Shown piece by piece: positions 23,851-35,260 of a stretch of 64,000 nt of DNA. The stretch comes from Pyrrhosoma nymphula (taxonomy: Eukaryota; Arthropoda; Insecta; Odonata; Coenagrionidae), in NCBI GenBank assembly GCA_963573305.1, contig OY754331.1, forward strand, positions 69,925,275-69,989,274, in the 5' to 3' direction. The number at the start of each line of letters is the position of its first letter. Position 1 is the first letter of the stretch. A program made the translations under genes and the position numbers. Under the pieces are notes generated by a model, which worked only from the letters and a program-made list of their open reading frames with translations, searched no databases and had not been told where the DNA came from.

Positions 23851-24777
23851 CCCTGGGCGAATTATGATTTTTTGGGAGATTTCTTGGAAATTTTGTTTCT
23901 CTTACAAAATTAAATCGGAAATAATGATTGCATGTACTAACTTTAAATAGGTTTCATAAGAAAGGGAATTAAACGAATCTTCTTATTTTTATCTACCAAT
24001 TTTATTTTAGATTCAGAATCGTGAGAACTTCTACAAAATAGTCAATACTTTATTTGGATTAAGCCCTTTTTGAAAATCATCCCCTTATGAACCCGCGCCA
24101 ATGTAGAGGATTCAATAGAGAAATCAATTTTATCGCCCGCAGATTTTGTTTCTTTTGCAATAATATATTATAAATATAGTTGTATTCAGTAGCACTATCA
24201 AGATGTATATCAAAGGCTAGCATGAAAATCCAAAACTCTGATAAATTTAGTGTAGCTATTAAAAATGGTGTTTGGAAATAAGTTCCTTAAATAATTGTAT
24301 TACACAAGTATTATAAACGTATTTTATTTTCCCTCCTAAGTATGACTTCCGCGCCGGCGTGGTGTGCATAGTAAGAGCAGTCAATCGGTTGAGCCCCCTC
24401 TCTTATCATGTATCTTTATGGCGAAATTCTTGCTATGCATCCATTTTTTTTAAATTTGCAAATTTTTAAAAACAAAACATTTAAAAAATAAACGAATTTA
24501 GAACTACTCGCTGTATTTACATGAACAGTCCATCTCCCTCTAACTTTTATAATTATAGTACCCGGATTATATAAATTCAATCTGAGTGATAGATTCTGCA
24601 TTGGAAAGGGAACGATTTGCACCATAGGAAAAAAAGCTCGCCATGAATACCCCTGGGCTTCAATCCTTAAAACTCTACATGGCTTAACAAGCATAGCCAG
24701 ACGACCACGCTGCAATTTAGTCTGGAAATGAAAACGTCCCTTTAGAGAAAAAACCCACGGTAATTCGCCTTGAATTA
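23851..24777. other. AT-rich non-coding stretch
   Basis: No recognised content. A 99-codon minus-strand frame at 24416-24715 has no family signature. Confidence 0.3.
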
Positions 24778-24840
24778 TGATGGGTTAGTGGGGTAACTGG
24801 TTAAATTGGGAGAACCTGGTTCGAATGTCGGTCAATTTAA
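24778..24840 (+). mobile_element. tRNA-like SINE head fragment
   Basis: The plus strand has an A-box-like ttagtggggtaactgg (24785-24800) and, at tRNA-like spacing, the B-box match ggttcgaatgtc (24818-24829). The middle (ttaaattgggagaacc) does not form a good anticodon stem, so this is a degraded tRNA-related repeat rather than a tRNA gene. Confidence 0.4.
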
Positions 24841-26024
24841 GTCATGGTCTAAGTATTTGATGAGGATTTGAGACCTTCCAATAATTGCTTTATAAAAAAA
24901 ATTTACTTTTGCTCTTTGTATATTAAAAGAAAATTAGGCTCTAAATGAGAAATATTTGCTTCTAGTAGCTGGAGAGATTAGTGTATTTTAAAATTTACAT
25001 GGACAATTAAATATTTTTAACAACTATTTTATTGGAGATACAAAGACAGTACTATACAAAACTGGCAAATAGCCGTCTCTTTAATCTATAAAGAGATACA
25101 TGTTTGCATACAATTCTTTATATAGCTGAGCATTTTTTTAAAATCGATTTTTATGTTAGAAGTATAATTTTAATTTTCTAACGAGGGGGTTACAAATTTG
25201 GCTCTGGAGATTACCGGTGAATCGTTTCCCTAATCCATGCTTTGGTCTAACAATCCGCTTAACTGTGGACTCTTTATGTAAATGGGTTCAAATGATTTTT
25301 TTTTCGTGGCGAATTTCATCCATATGGTGTACATCTTTGAACCCGCACGTTTGCGTCATTTTATTAAATTACGAAAGGATTTGAAAAAAGGATATGATAT
25401 TTTACTTGATGCAGCATCATTCAATTTCTGTACTAGCAATTACAATATGAGTTTAACTTCTTGTGACAAGCATGTTCATCATCAATAAAATAATCAATAA
25501 AACAAAATTTATTTGATGCATGTGCGACACTTATTGAAGTAGACTATTTAACGGTGGTATCTCACCATACAATTTTCCCCTGAGATCAAAATGAAACATG
25601 AATCTGTAAATTTTGCATTTATCATCATAAAATTGATAAAAATTGCTCGATAAAAATTTTCCATTGAAGCATTGAAATAATTAAATATATTTTTTTATTA
25701 AACGAGGAGAAATTTAGAGCACTTAAAAAGAACAAGGAAATTAAACTGTACTTATAAATATTAAAATTAAACTTAAAGGAACTTAATATCGTTGAATGAA
25801 TGACACTTTAATTGCGTAGATATTATCGTGAATGCAATGTAAATAATATTATCGTTTTTTTTATTTTTTGTATCAATAATCTCCGAATAACGTTCCTCTT
25901 AAAATTAAACTATTTCTTCATTTTATTTTTCAATATCTGAATTTTTCCCTTATTTTCATGGACGTTCCTAATTTATTGTTATCAGCCATACTGTATATCT
26001 ATATTCTGCTATGAAGTCTGCAAT

Positions 26025-26052
26025 CAGTGTCCTTTTATTTATAAGGACACTG
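26025..26052. repeat. 10-bp-arm perfect hairpin
   Basis: The arms cagtgtcctt and aaggacactg flank an 8-base AT loop. It could be a foldback remnant or chance. Confidence 0.6.
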
Positions 26053-27403
26053 GGTACCTATTTTTCACTCGCATTTGACCTTAAATTTTTCCATAACGTA
26101 GTATATTTCTATAGTTTTCTCCGTTTTTTCAAATTTATGATCTCTGAAACTCGCACGCATGGCCAGAAATTTCTGAAATGATAATTGGGATGGTTGAGAG
26201 AAACTTTCTTTTTCAACGTTTATTAGTGTCCTTAGGACTTGTAATTTTCAGTGACATCCTCCCACAATTTTCCGCGCCAATGGCATCAATTTCACACAAA
26301 AACTATGACTTAAAACGGTAAATATTTTTAAAAATATTTCAGAAAATTTAGTCCAGCTGCAATAAATCTTACATAATCATCAACTATCTGTCAGTTGTTT
26401 TATTTTTCCGCCACCGTAGTGCCTTGAAATTTCTTAATATTAAAACTAATTTATTTTTTCAAGCCCTGCAGTAAAAACCGTTTTCGGTGCATAATTTCGA
26501 ATATCTCACGGGAGGATAGTCATCGCCACTTTTATTTATGAATATTCAATGAATTGATAGCAATTATGTTTTTCTCTCAGTGCTTGCAGAAAACGTCAAT
26601 AATTTGAGCTTATAAAAACCTAATTTTTCTCCCAAAATTTACTCGTTCGGCCGGATCGAATCTTTCCTTAAGCAAGTGACTGGATTTTTTTGCATTTATA
26701 CGTTTATGAAATATACTCTCGCGTTATAATGATTAAGGAAAATATCCTAACGTTTTGAAAGGAGTTTGAATCGATTTGATAGCCTCCAAAGATAAAAGGA
26801 AACAAGACAGGCGGAGGAATTTTCTTTGGGGGTTGGTAGGGAAAGATTTTTTCCGATTTTCCTTCCCCCCAGCTAAAACGGCAGATCACGCAACCTCCCC
26901 TATTCCTTCCTCTCCACCCTTCTCCCGCTCACGAAAATATATGTATAAATTCTTCAAACCGACTCCTGCAATCCGATCGATACGACTAATCACAACACGG
27001 TTGTGACAATTGCGCGCGCCTTTAAAAAAAGAAAACGCTAATAAAACGGGCCCACGGTTTTTAGGTCCTAGAAGTCTTTTTTTTAGTCCCAGAAGGTAGT
27101 TTTTCGCCTTTCCGTTTCATTGTTTTGTTTCTGTTTCTTTGTTTTATTTTTTTCTTCTACACAATAGAGGGTGCACGATTCTTGTCTAATATTATTGCTT
27201 GTGGGACCAGTTTGAGTCGCTTGTTTCTCTTCATATCATATTTTGGTTATTATTTTTTGTTGGTTTTTAGGTTAAAGATTTATCTTATCTATTAATAAGT
27301 TTTACAAGTTTTCACTCCCCCATCTTTTGTATGTGTTTATCCGAAGTGGTTTTTTTGACGAGGTTATACTAGCCTAATTATCTTTAAGTTTTCTTCACGC
27401 ATG

Positions 27404-27431
27404 TACGTAACGTTTTACGTAACGTTACGTA
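27404..27431. repeat. ACGTAACGTT inverted and direct repeat
   Basis: The arms tacgtaacgtt and aacgttacgta are perfect complements around a 6-base loop, and the unit acgtaacgtt also occurs as a direct repeat. The cluster is CpG-containing within an AT-rich region. Confidence 0.6.
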
Positions 27432-27830
27432 ATATTTTCATACATAAAATTGAGTGTAATATTTGAAATGTGTAACTATTCCTTTGTAATTATATGTTTT
27501 GTTCACACATTAATTGTATGCATAATTTGACGTGGAGATAAATGGTAGAGGGTATTTATAGTCCCTATCTTCATGAAAAATAGACGACTTATTACTATTA
27601 TTACGAGCTCTGATTACAAGTAGATCTGGTAGTCACATTTGCGGCATTTCCTTAGAGGAGACCAGTAAACTCGTGGGTTATCCTAATGAAACAATTCTAG
27701 GGCAGCATTCCTGATATTTTTCAGATCAGATCTAAGGAAATCGTCCTGCTCTTCCGTTAAAAATTATTCATGTCAATCCTTTATCCCTGAATGGCATCAC
27801 TTCCGGTTGTTCGGAGAAAGTGAACTCTTT

Positions 27831-27851
27831 GTCGTACATTGTATGTACGAC
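27831..27851. repeat. 8-bp-arm perfect hairpin
   Basis: The arms gtcgtaca and tgtacgac flank a 5-base loop. This is a short palindrome of unknown meaning. Confidence 0.5.
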
Positions 27852-28759
27852 ATTGAATTTAGTTTTGAAAGTTGCCGAAAATCAAAATACGGCTTTTAAC
27901 CCTCACTCGAGCCCTCATTAGACGAGGACTATGTTAATTCACTTTCACCTGGGTTAAACTCAAAATCTATCAATACGTCTGTCGGGGTTATGAATTGTGG
28001 TTGTGAAGTTAATATAAAATGCCAATTTGTTGTGCCTCGCCAAATAACTAGCAGAAACGGAACAGACCGTAACCACATATTAACACAGGTTGCATAGGGG
28101 AAATCAACTTTTTTCTCCTCTTGGACTTCACATGTCGCATGTCCAGGTGGTAAATTAGCAGATTGATTTTTATTACTCAAACACTTCCCGATTCTTTTTG
28201 CTGAAGCGAATATTTTATTATTACCATTTTATTATGATAACCTATAAGTGTTCTTGTTTTATTGTAGTGAATTTTAAAGTGGTGTTTATTGGTTGCTTGT
28301 TTATTCTATATTTTTTTTTGATATTTTTCGGAAAGCGTGGAGCACTATATAAAGACGCCATGCAGATGTTTTGTTGGTCGTTGTTGTTGTGTGCGGAAAA
28401 TGTTTTGGAAATGAAAGAGGTTATTTTTTGTCACATTCGGCGAAACATAAAAGACGTGTAGATATGCATAGAGCAATTCATTATTCCTCACCGCTGGACA
28501 ACTTTAGATTCCCGCACTCAGTTGAATTTAAAAAAACCGTGGACAAAATCATTTTATCCATGAAGACCACACTTTTAAAATGATGGCTTTCCGGGCTATG
28601 TATGAGATTTCTTTGCCTGACCTCACGCGCCACGGTAGCTGACGTGGAGGCAAATATCTCCGCTGAGAGCGCATCTAACCGCAACGCTATCTAAGTTTTC
28701 TCTAACCCAAATCCCAAAACGTTCTCTCTCTCTCTAAATATATCTCTCCCATTGTTGCT

Positions 28760-29390
28760 TATAAAAAATAAATGAATTCCCTCGTCCTTTTTACTTCTTG
28801 CGGAGTCCGCCAAATGAGAGGGAGGCGCCATTGTGGGTCAATAATTCGTGCGAGATGTTGCCAGTTCGTTCGGTGAAGAAGTGCAACGGTGTTGCCGGAT
28901 TGAAGGCGGAAGCCGGTCGAAAGCCCTGCGTCGATCGCTTTTGAAGAGATGAGGGAAAGAGAGAGGAGAAAGAGAGAGAGAGAGATGGAACGCGGTGTGT
29001 GTGGGTTAGTTAGTCGTCGCGGGAAAGAGTAGAGAGAATGAGATATAGAGAGGGAAAGAGACACGCGGGGAAAATACCGCATGAGGGGGGTGACGAACGA
29101 CGACTCGGGGGATGAATACATGAGGGTAAGGCCGGAGAGTTTGGAGGGAAGTTTCCCCCCCCCCACGTTGAGGGAATCAATCGATATGTTGGGAGAGGGG
29201 AGGAAATGAGGAAATTGCTAATTGAGAAAGCAAATCATTTCGCGGAGCTCGAGAAAAAGGGAAACTTGTGTACGTTTTCAGGTGTCAATGACTCGGGCGT
29301 GTGTGTAGAGCGATTCGAATATGAGCCAATTTTCGATTCGTGGGTTGGTGGGACATTAAGCGTGATTAAGGAGAAGTTGGTGCGTTGCAG
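28760..29390 (+). promoter_or_regulatory. candidate promoter and first exon in a GC/GA-rich island
   Basis: A TATA-like octamer tataaaaa lies at 28760-28767 just before the rise in G+C. The island carries an (AG)n tract (28971-28986) and further GAGA-type repeats, which in arthropods can bind GAGA-type factors. It ends at ttgcag followed by gtaagaag, with the putative exon ending at 29390; this is a near-perfect U1 donor match. A 62-codon ATG frame (29206-29394) runs into the donor and stops directly after it. It has no recognised domain, so the segment would most naturally be a 5' UTR exon. There is no direct evidence of transcription. Confidence 0.35.
28971..28986. repeat. (AG)n microsatellite
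   Basis: About eight AG units within a longer purine-rich tract (28950-29060). Confidence 0.85.
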
Positions 29391-29487
29391 GTAAGAAGAG
29401 CGACCTAAATCATCCTACCCCGAATGAAAGGCACCCAGAGGATTACATTATGTCAACTATTCGATGAAACGGGGTCTCAAAGAGTCA

Positions 29488-29850
29488 ATTCATCACTGGT
29501 CGTTCAATCCTCGGACTAGTTAGTTGACTGCAGCCCTTCATCCTTCACTATCTAATACTAGTTCCCTTACTCCCTGGTAGTTCTAGATATGTACTTTCCT
29601 CTTGATTTGGTCTATGTATCTCTTAACATTCCTCTTGAGACTTCTCCCTCTATTTATCCTTCAATTATATTCCTCAAAATCCATTGTGCCCCTGAGTGTG
29701 CCCTAAATATGGATCTTTCCTCTTCTACTTTTCTCTATGCCTTATCATTTCTTATTTTATCCGTCCATGTGATCTTCAGCATCCCCCTGCAATACCTCAC
29801 GATTAATATCGCTTCCAAAAATGTCAGAGTATCACAAGATTACGTTCAAG
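29488..29850 (-). mobile_element. non-LTR retrotransposon 3' end (family A, copy 2)
   Basis: This copy is collinear with 2345-2735. On the minus strand it shows the same QIKRKVH, then RELVLD and RAAVN landmarks, now broken by stops and frameshifts. Shared non-coding landmarks on the plus strand include gttgactgcagccctcatcc-type sequence and gatcttcagcatcc. It is more decayed than copy 1. It begins about 100 bases downstream of the candidate donor at 29390. Confidence 0.7.
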
Positions 29851-31999
29851 TTGGGATTAGGACTTTTAAAATGCCAGCTATTCAAACCCGGTTCCTGTTT
29901 TGCGGATGCCAATGAACCGCCATTGTGCACTGTAACTCCTCAGAGAATCTGCTTGAATTTAGGGTGACAGAGTATGGAGTGGATTCGATTGAGGGAAGGA
30001 ATTAAATCGTTTTGGGAATGCTGAGAGCCTATATAGTTGAAGTATAAATAGTTACAAATTTACTGCTCTATTGCCTTGTCATATACAACATGTAGCCGAT
30101 GCATACATAGTGTCTCTGCGGTGTAAGATACAAAGAAAAAAACTTTAAGTAATTCATAAATATTATAAGGTATAGAAAAAATAAACATTTGCCAAGGGAA
30201 TAACATTATTATTAAATAAACATAATCACAAAAAGTACAATATCAGCTTTGTAGCTTAAAAGAGAAACATAAAACAATTGCAATAAAGGAGGAACAAAGA
30301 TTAAATGAATTACACAAAGAATAAAAGTGAAGAGAAGTAGAATATGATGTGAATATTTTAATCCCAGATTACACTTAATTTTTGCGTTCATGTACTTTAA
30401 AATTTTTAATTAAAATTCGTAAAAACTGCTTCATTTTTTCATGTAGTCCGGACTATCGTCCCATGTTCCAGAACTGAGTGTCGATAATTGATTCATAGTT
30501 GTCCTACACTTAGGAATTCAGAATAATCTTCTGGTTCTCATAGGTCTATCCAACATAAGGCTTTGTAATTCTATTCTCAATTAGATTTGGCTTTAGACTT
30601 TTATGTAGATAATTCGGTAGGTACTCTACATGATAAAACTTTGTACATAAAGAAATATAGGTACAGATCGCCGCGTACACTGATACTTCGGTTGTGAGGC
30701 GACTAGCCACGAGGATGAATGGAGGGCAGTCATGGGTTTTTTTTAAAGCTTGTCAACAGAAGACGCATTGCCGTTCCATAGCACTTGGCCAAGTAAATTT
30801 ATGGCACCGCTCGATGAAGTTTAATCATTTCCCAAATTGAAACAAGATATGTAGCTCTGCGCTGCATTTATCGAATCCAAAATGCTTCGGCGCGCTGCAG
30901 CATCTTCAAGTTTAACAATATTTTAAAATATTCTTCAATCGTAGCCTTTTGGGGGTTCGAAAAAGAGTTGCTGCATTCTCGGGTGTTGGCTGCATAAGTT
31001 TTTTGTAGACAAACAGACCTGAAGATGCCCGTTGGAATACGAGAACTTTTGTCTAGAAAAAGCCTGAGCGGTGAATAGCCTAAAATACAAGGGAATTTAT
31101 TTCAACATGTTTCCTTCATGCCTTTCCATGACTTTATTCATTTATAAATATTATTTTTATGCGCACTTTTGCTCATTCTTGTTTTTTGATCACCCGTATA
31201 AATGCTAAAAAAATGTAAAATTAAATCTATAAACGTAGGCTTGGAAGTCCGTGGGTTGACCATCCCTTTAAATATTACCCCAGCACCAATTGACTTAATA
31301 AATTAACCCACAAACTTCATTAAAATAATAAGCTTAATCGCTATACATTCGAAATGATTTAGTGATTCCGCTTCTTTAACTGATAATTTCCTCAAGGTCA
31401 GCAATCTGTGAACTTTGATGACATAGCACTGCAGTAATTGCACTTCAGTAAAAGTAATCAATTGATATTCTTTCTGCAGCCAATAGTTTCCTCGGAGTCA
31501 GACATATTTCGTTTAAGGCGATGAAATTTATTTAACTGAAGCTACTGAACATTTGTAAATGCAAAGGAAATCAATGAAACAAAAAACCTGAAACACAAAA
31601 TATTTTTTTGTGTATAGCTACATTTACAGGAATTAATGACATGAAGAATAATTTATGCATTTTAATCTTAATCCTTTTTCCCACTTTAAAACATATTTTA
31701 TTAACATAATACTTACGTTTCAATATTTTTTACATCTCCTTTTGAAATTTCTGAGATTCTTCGTGCCTTTAAAGTTAGCGCTTATTGCGTGTTATTTATA
31801 AAATTTGGATTAATGGTGATCTCGAGGATGGCGCATTCTTGCTCATACGAAAATATTATTTTTCCTGTCTGAAAATCAAGCTGTCATCAAAAAGCTTTCA
31901 CTTGATCAAAATATGGGAGGATTAGAGGTTTAGTTTTTTTTTTGTTGTCATCTGGGAATGAGAGAAATCAACTCCGTAGTGGAGTTTTAAGGTTTTACT
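29851..31999. other. AT-rich non-coding stretch
   Basis: No gene is recognised. At about 31008-31050 the sequence gacctgaagatgcccg followed by ttggaatacgagaac resembles a motif often seen near Penelope-like element ends, but it is too short to annotate. Confidence 0.3.
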
Positions 32000-32620
32000 T
32001 TGTGTGTTCACCTTCTCTGCCATCGCGCGCCGCTGAATTTCCTTATCCCGGCTCCCAGAGTCCCGGCCGCTCCTCCCGCCTCTCTTTCCCGTCGTCCTCG
32101 GCGCCCGGGGAAAGCGACCTCTGACATGGAGCGCCAATGTGGCAGCGGGATTATCGGGTATCCGCGCAAATGCAAGTACGCGCTACCGACTCTTATCCCC
32201 GCCACTTCTCTCCCTCCTTAACGCCCTCCCTGTTCCATCACCGCAAATCCCCCTCTCTCTTACCCCCTCCTCTGCACCGCTTCCAAGCAACAATGTGTCA
32301 ACATCGCGAAAGGGATTTCCTCCCCCGCCTCAGCTCATCGGAGTGCATCAGAGACGTCAGTCTCAGAAAGATGTATCCCGACATCACTCTTCGTTTTGTT
32401 TGATGGAGGGAATTTGATAGCCTGCAAACCCAATTTTTCTCCACTCGCGTATTCTCGTTCTCCCGCGTCTTCTCCTCCTACTTTTATTGATCCCACCCTG
32501 AGCGTTTCTTGAATAAATAAACACCAATGGGGTTGTGGAGCTCCGGTCGCAAAAGCCAAAGAATCGGAGGTCGGATTTGTGGCGTAGCTAGGGTACTGGT
32601 TTCCCATCCCGGTGATGGAC
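32000..32620. other. GC-rich, C+T-rich island
   Basis: G+C is high from about 32020 to 32350, with the plus strand rich in CTCCC and TCCCC runs. Seven overlapping frames on both strands are open, none recognisable. It looks like the other islands in this window and may be a promoter or enhancer. Confidence 0.4.
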
Positions 32621-33437
32621 TAGCAAATTTGCATTCCGGCAGTGGTGGTCATTTTCCAGTGGAATAGTTATCCTTATGGTGACTAATGCGATTTTTGTTC
32701 AGTTACAGATTTGCGTGAAACTTTGCATACGCGTTCTCATTTGTGGTAACCATAGATAAAATTAGAAATAATTGAACCATTAATAATAAATAAATTACTC
32801 GCACACAACCTTTTTGTCGGTCTTAATAAATAAAATTATTTAGTTAATAAACCCCTGGTTTCACAAGTCCCTTAAATAATCAACCAATGGAGAAGAAAGG
32901 CACCAAGTTAGAGATGGGAGGCATACATGTATATTTGAATGTGAGTGTGCATTTTAAGCCGCGGGAAATGATATGAGAGAGAAGGCGCGAGGCAGTTTGC
33001 TGGAAATGAAAAATGGAGTTGAATATGGAGCAATTGATATCGGGTAATACCTCACCCCAAGGAAGTAAATCATGCCGTTAAGCAGTTGTAATTTGGTTTT
33101 TAATAAAATGGAGGCAGTGCGCCGTTGTTCACGAGCTCAGAAGAATATGGAGATTATTTAAATGAACCGTCAACGTACGGGAGTGTCATATATATATTAC
33201 GAGAAGCGCAGTCACTTCTGCATTGTCGAGTGCTAAAACTGTGGCTGCGAGGAATTAATTAGTGATATTCCTCGCCGCACGAGTAGATTGGGCCAAGCCA
33301 GGATGGAGTAAGAAAATTAGGCACGCTCATTGTTGTATTTAATGATCATTCTTCCCTCACTCGACTCGTTTAATCCACAGTTTTAACTGTGCACGTAAAG
33401 GCCTACTTTACAAATATCTCTGATTTATTCTCTGTAA
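32621..33437. other. non-coding stretch with a short shared repeat block
   Basis: At about 32712-32748 the sequence tgaaactttgcatacgcg is shared, with changes, with 42106-42140 (tgaaactttacacacgta), and both blocks sit on the 5' side of a Helitron-like copy. Nothing else is recognised. Confidence 0.3.
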
Positions 33438-33815
33438 TCTACTATGTAAAAGTATACGCGTACGTATGTTTGATTTAGTTGCTAGGCGTAGTGATTCAGA
33501 TGTGCGCCAATAGATGGCAAGCGATCTCCCATATACGCTCTCCACTATTTGACACATGGCGCTGGTGTATACATTTTTTGAAATACACAAGGTAAACTAC
33601 GAAGTAGCAGCTCCGCCTACGTAACCAGATATGCTGTATACAAATAAATCTCTGATTTTGGAATATAAGATATTTTTACCATGGTTACATATATTTTTCA
33701 TTTTAAATAAAAACCACTCATTAATTTCCATTTTATTATTTTGTTACTCATTACTTTTTGGGTATTTTGCCTATATTCCAGCCTGTTTCAGCAGACTTTT
33801 CTTTTAGTAACATAT
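33438..33815 (+). mobile_element. Helitron-like dispersed repeat, copy B
   Basis: The copy starts tctactatgtaaaag and then has the same ordered blocks as copy A (tacgcgtacgta, gatgtgcgccaatagatgg, tctccactatttgacacatgg). A second conserved section, 33700-33812, is shared with copy C (cattaatttcc, tactttttggg, cagcctgtttcagcag, agtaacatat). No frame longer than 60 codons is present, so it is non-autonomous. Confidence 0.55.
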
Positions 33816-34044
33816 TTCCATTTTAATCCCAAGATTGGTTGGCTGAAAAACTCCATTCAACCCTGTCCTTAGCATAATCCTTTCTGTCCTTGTTACTCTT
33901 CTGTTTCATATTCCGTTTTGGATGGCCCATGTATTTGCGCAAATATTTCATTTTAAAATTACCGCGAAATGCACAAATGATATGGTCACGCGCGCAAGTG
34001 CAAGAATACACATCAAAGGGAAAAAACTCGCTTTGAAAAGAAAC

Positions 34045-34130
34045 ATTTGAAGTGACCGGTTTCGAATCCGGATCTTCAATTTTGCTGGTCATATGTGTTA
34101 GGCAGATACACAAAATTGCTAGAGTAGCTG
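34045..34130 (-). mobile_element. tRNA-like SINE head, minus orientation
   Basis: Read on the minus strand the sequence runs tagctactctagcaa, then gtatctgcctaacacatatg, then accagc, and finally gatccggattcgaaaccgg. Box A, an anticodon-arm-like region and a B-box within a T-arm stem appear in the order and rough spacing of a tRNA. Arms are imperfect, so this is a tRNA-derived SINE or tRNA pseudogene. Confidence 0.45.
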
Positions 34131-34185
34131 GATAACACTCCTGACCAACAATTGGGAGATCGGGGCTCTAATCCAAGTCAAGTGA
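34110..34185 (+). mobile_element. tRNA-like SINE head, plus orientation
   Basis: The plus strand reads gctagagtagctggataaca as an A-box-like block, ctcctgaccaacaattggga as an anticodon-arm-like block, and gatcggggctctaatcc near the B-box consensus. It overlaps the minus-strand tRNA-like unit by about 20 bases, so the two diverge from a shared A-box region. Confidence 0.4.
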
Positions 34186-34579
34186 AATGATTATTTTCAT
34201 GGAAAATTCAATTTCATGGAAATTTTCATGAAAAAATTAGATGTATTTACAAATGAGTATCGTTGAAACAGGAAGAATCGGGTGGGATCAAGGTTCCTTT
34301 TTTCTTGTTGTCAATACCGTTATTGAAAATGCATACCAATCTAGAAAGGAAATGCTCAGTTACTCTCCGAAGAATTTACTCAATCAATTAGACTGTTGAT
34401 TTAAACCACCAAACTATATTTGAAGCATGACGAATTCGTTATCGTTCTCATGAGCACCATTGAAAAATTACCATATCGCGAGCGCACGCGTTATGGAGAA
34501 CTGTAATCGTAACCGTGGTTAAAGTACACCAACTTTTTTTTACGGCCCACGCTTTTGTTACTCGCCTTCCGTGAAAGAG
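34186..34579. other. AT-rich non-coding stretch
   Basis: Contains short direct repeats of tttcatgga and its relatives at about 34193-34235. No gene recognised. Confidence 0.3.
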
Positions 34580-34984
34580 ATGCATGATGGGATGTTTTTC
34601 AGTGGTTGCGTCGTCGGAGGCCGGTAGCAGGACATCTCCGGCCCGGATACATGAGGCCCACGCTCTCCACGGTCGCACTTTGATGCGTATGCCGGACGCA
34701 CGGCGCGGCACTGCGCGGCGGAATCCACGCGAATGCTCGAATTGTGGTTCAAACGACGGGGCGGGGAGGAGAGAGAGAGAAAAAAAAAATTAGAGGCGCG
34801 GGGGTCAATAAAATTTATCCGCGGAGTGAGCGTTCCAGCGGCGAGACCGCCTCGGCACGCGTACCGGGAGTGGAGGCGCTGAGCGCGACCCCTCTCTCCC
34901 GAACGACTGGTTTTGAAAACTCAAAACGTCGCTTTCACGGCTAGTCGACCGCCAGCTGGGCCGCGAGGTTATGCTGCATTGTTA
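34580..34984. other. CpG-rich island
   Basis: One of the most CpG-rich stretches in the window, with a (GA)n plus poly-A tract at 34768-34789. Overlapping frames on both strands are open and unassigned. It ends exactly where the plus-strand reverse-transcriptase fragment begins, so part of it may be the upstream portion of that element or the sequence it inserted into. Confidence 0.4.
34768..34789. repeat. (GA)n followed by poly-A
   Basis: Seven GA units run directly into about nine A residues. Confidence 0.85.
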
Positions 34985-35260
34985 GAGTCCCACCCGGCGT
35001 CCCGCAAGGATGCGTAATTGGGCCGCTGTTGTTACTCATTTATATAAAAGATAAACTATAGAGTAAGTAGCAATATTAGATTGCTTGCAGACGATGCTGT
35101 CATCTACCGAGAAGCTGCCAGAAATGCTGACTAGGAAATTCCCGCAAACCAACACAGCAATATTTGTGTACTTTTGATGAGTGGTGCCAATTTATTACGG
35201 CCATGGAGATTTTTTAAAAGTTGTTGCATTAAGAGGTAGTAGAGCTCAAGTTCCCTAGGT
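34985..35260 (+). mobile_element. non-LTR retrotransposon reverse-transcriptase core fragment
   Basis: The plus strand from 34987 reads VPPGVPQGCVIGPLLLLIYI, followed by KDKL and a stop. After a frameshift it reads SSNIRLLADDAVIYREAARN. These are reverse-transcriptase landmarks: the (S/P)GVPQGS.LGPLLF..YI.D motif, then the (F/Y/L)ADD catalytic aspartate pair within RLLADDAVIY. A further stretch in another frame, CTFDEWCQ, sits where LINE proteins have the L..W...W.M.FN..K block. At least two frameshifts and several stops make it a pseudogene. The family differs in this segment from the other LINE pieces here, which are all C-terminal. Confidence 0.8.

Larger units (their letters stand above)
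24841..28749. other. AT-rich non-coding stretch with small hairpins
   Basis: Very AT-rich. Apart from three short inverted repeats listed separately, nothing is recognised. Frames at 25282-25488, 26776-27006 and 28198-28461 lack family similarity and have AT-driven composition. Confidence 0.35.

Noticed and set aside
31008..31050. Penelope-like end motif (gacctgaagatgcccg...)
   Set aside because: Too short and imperfect, with no inverted partner or coding sequence nearby.
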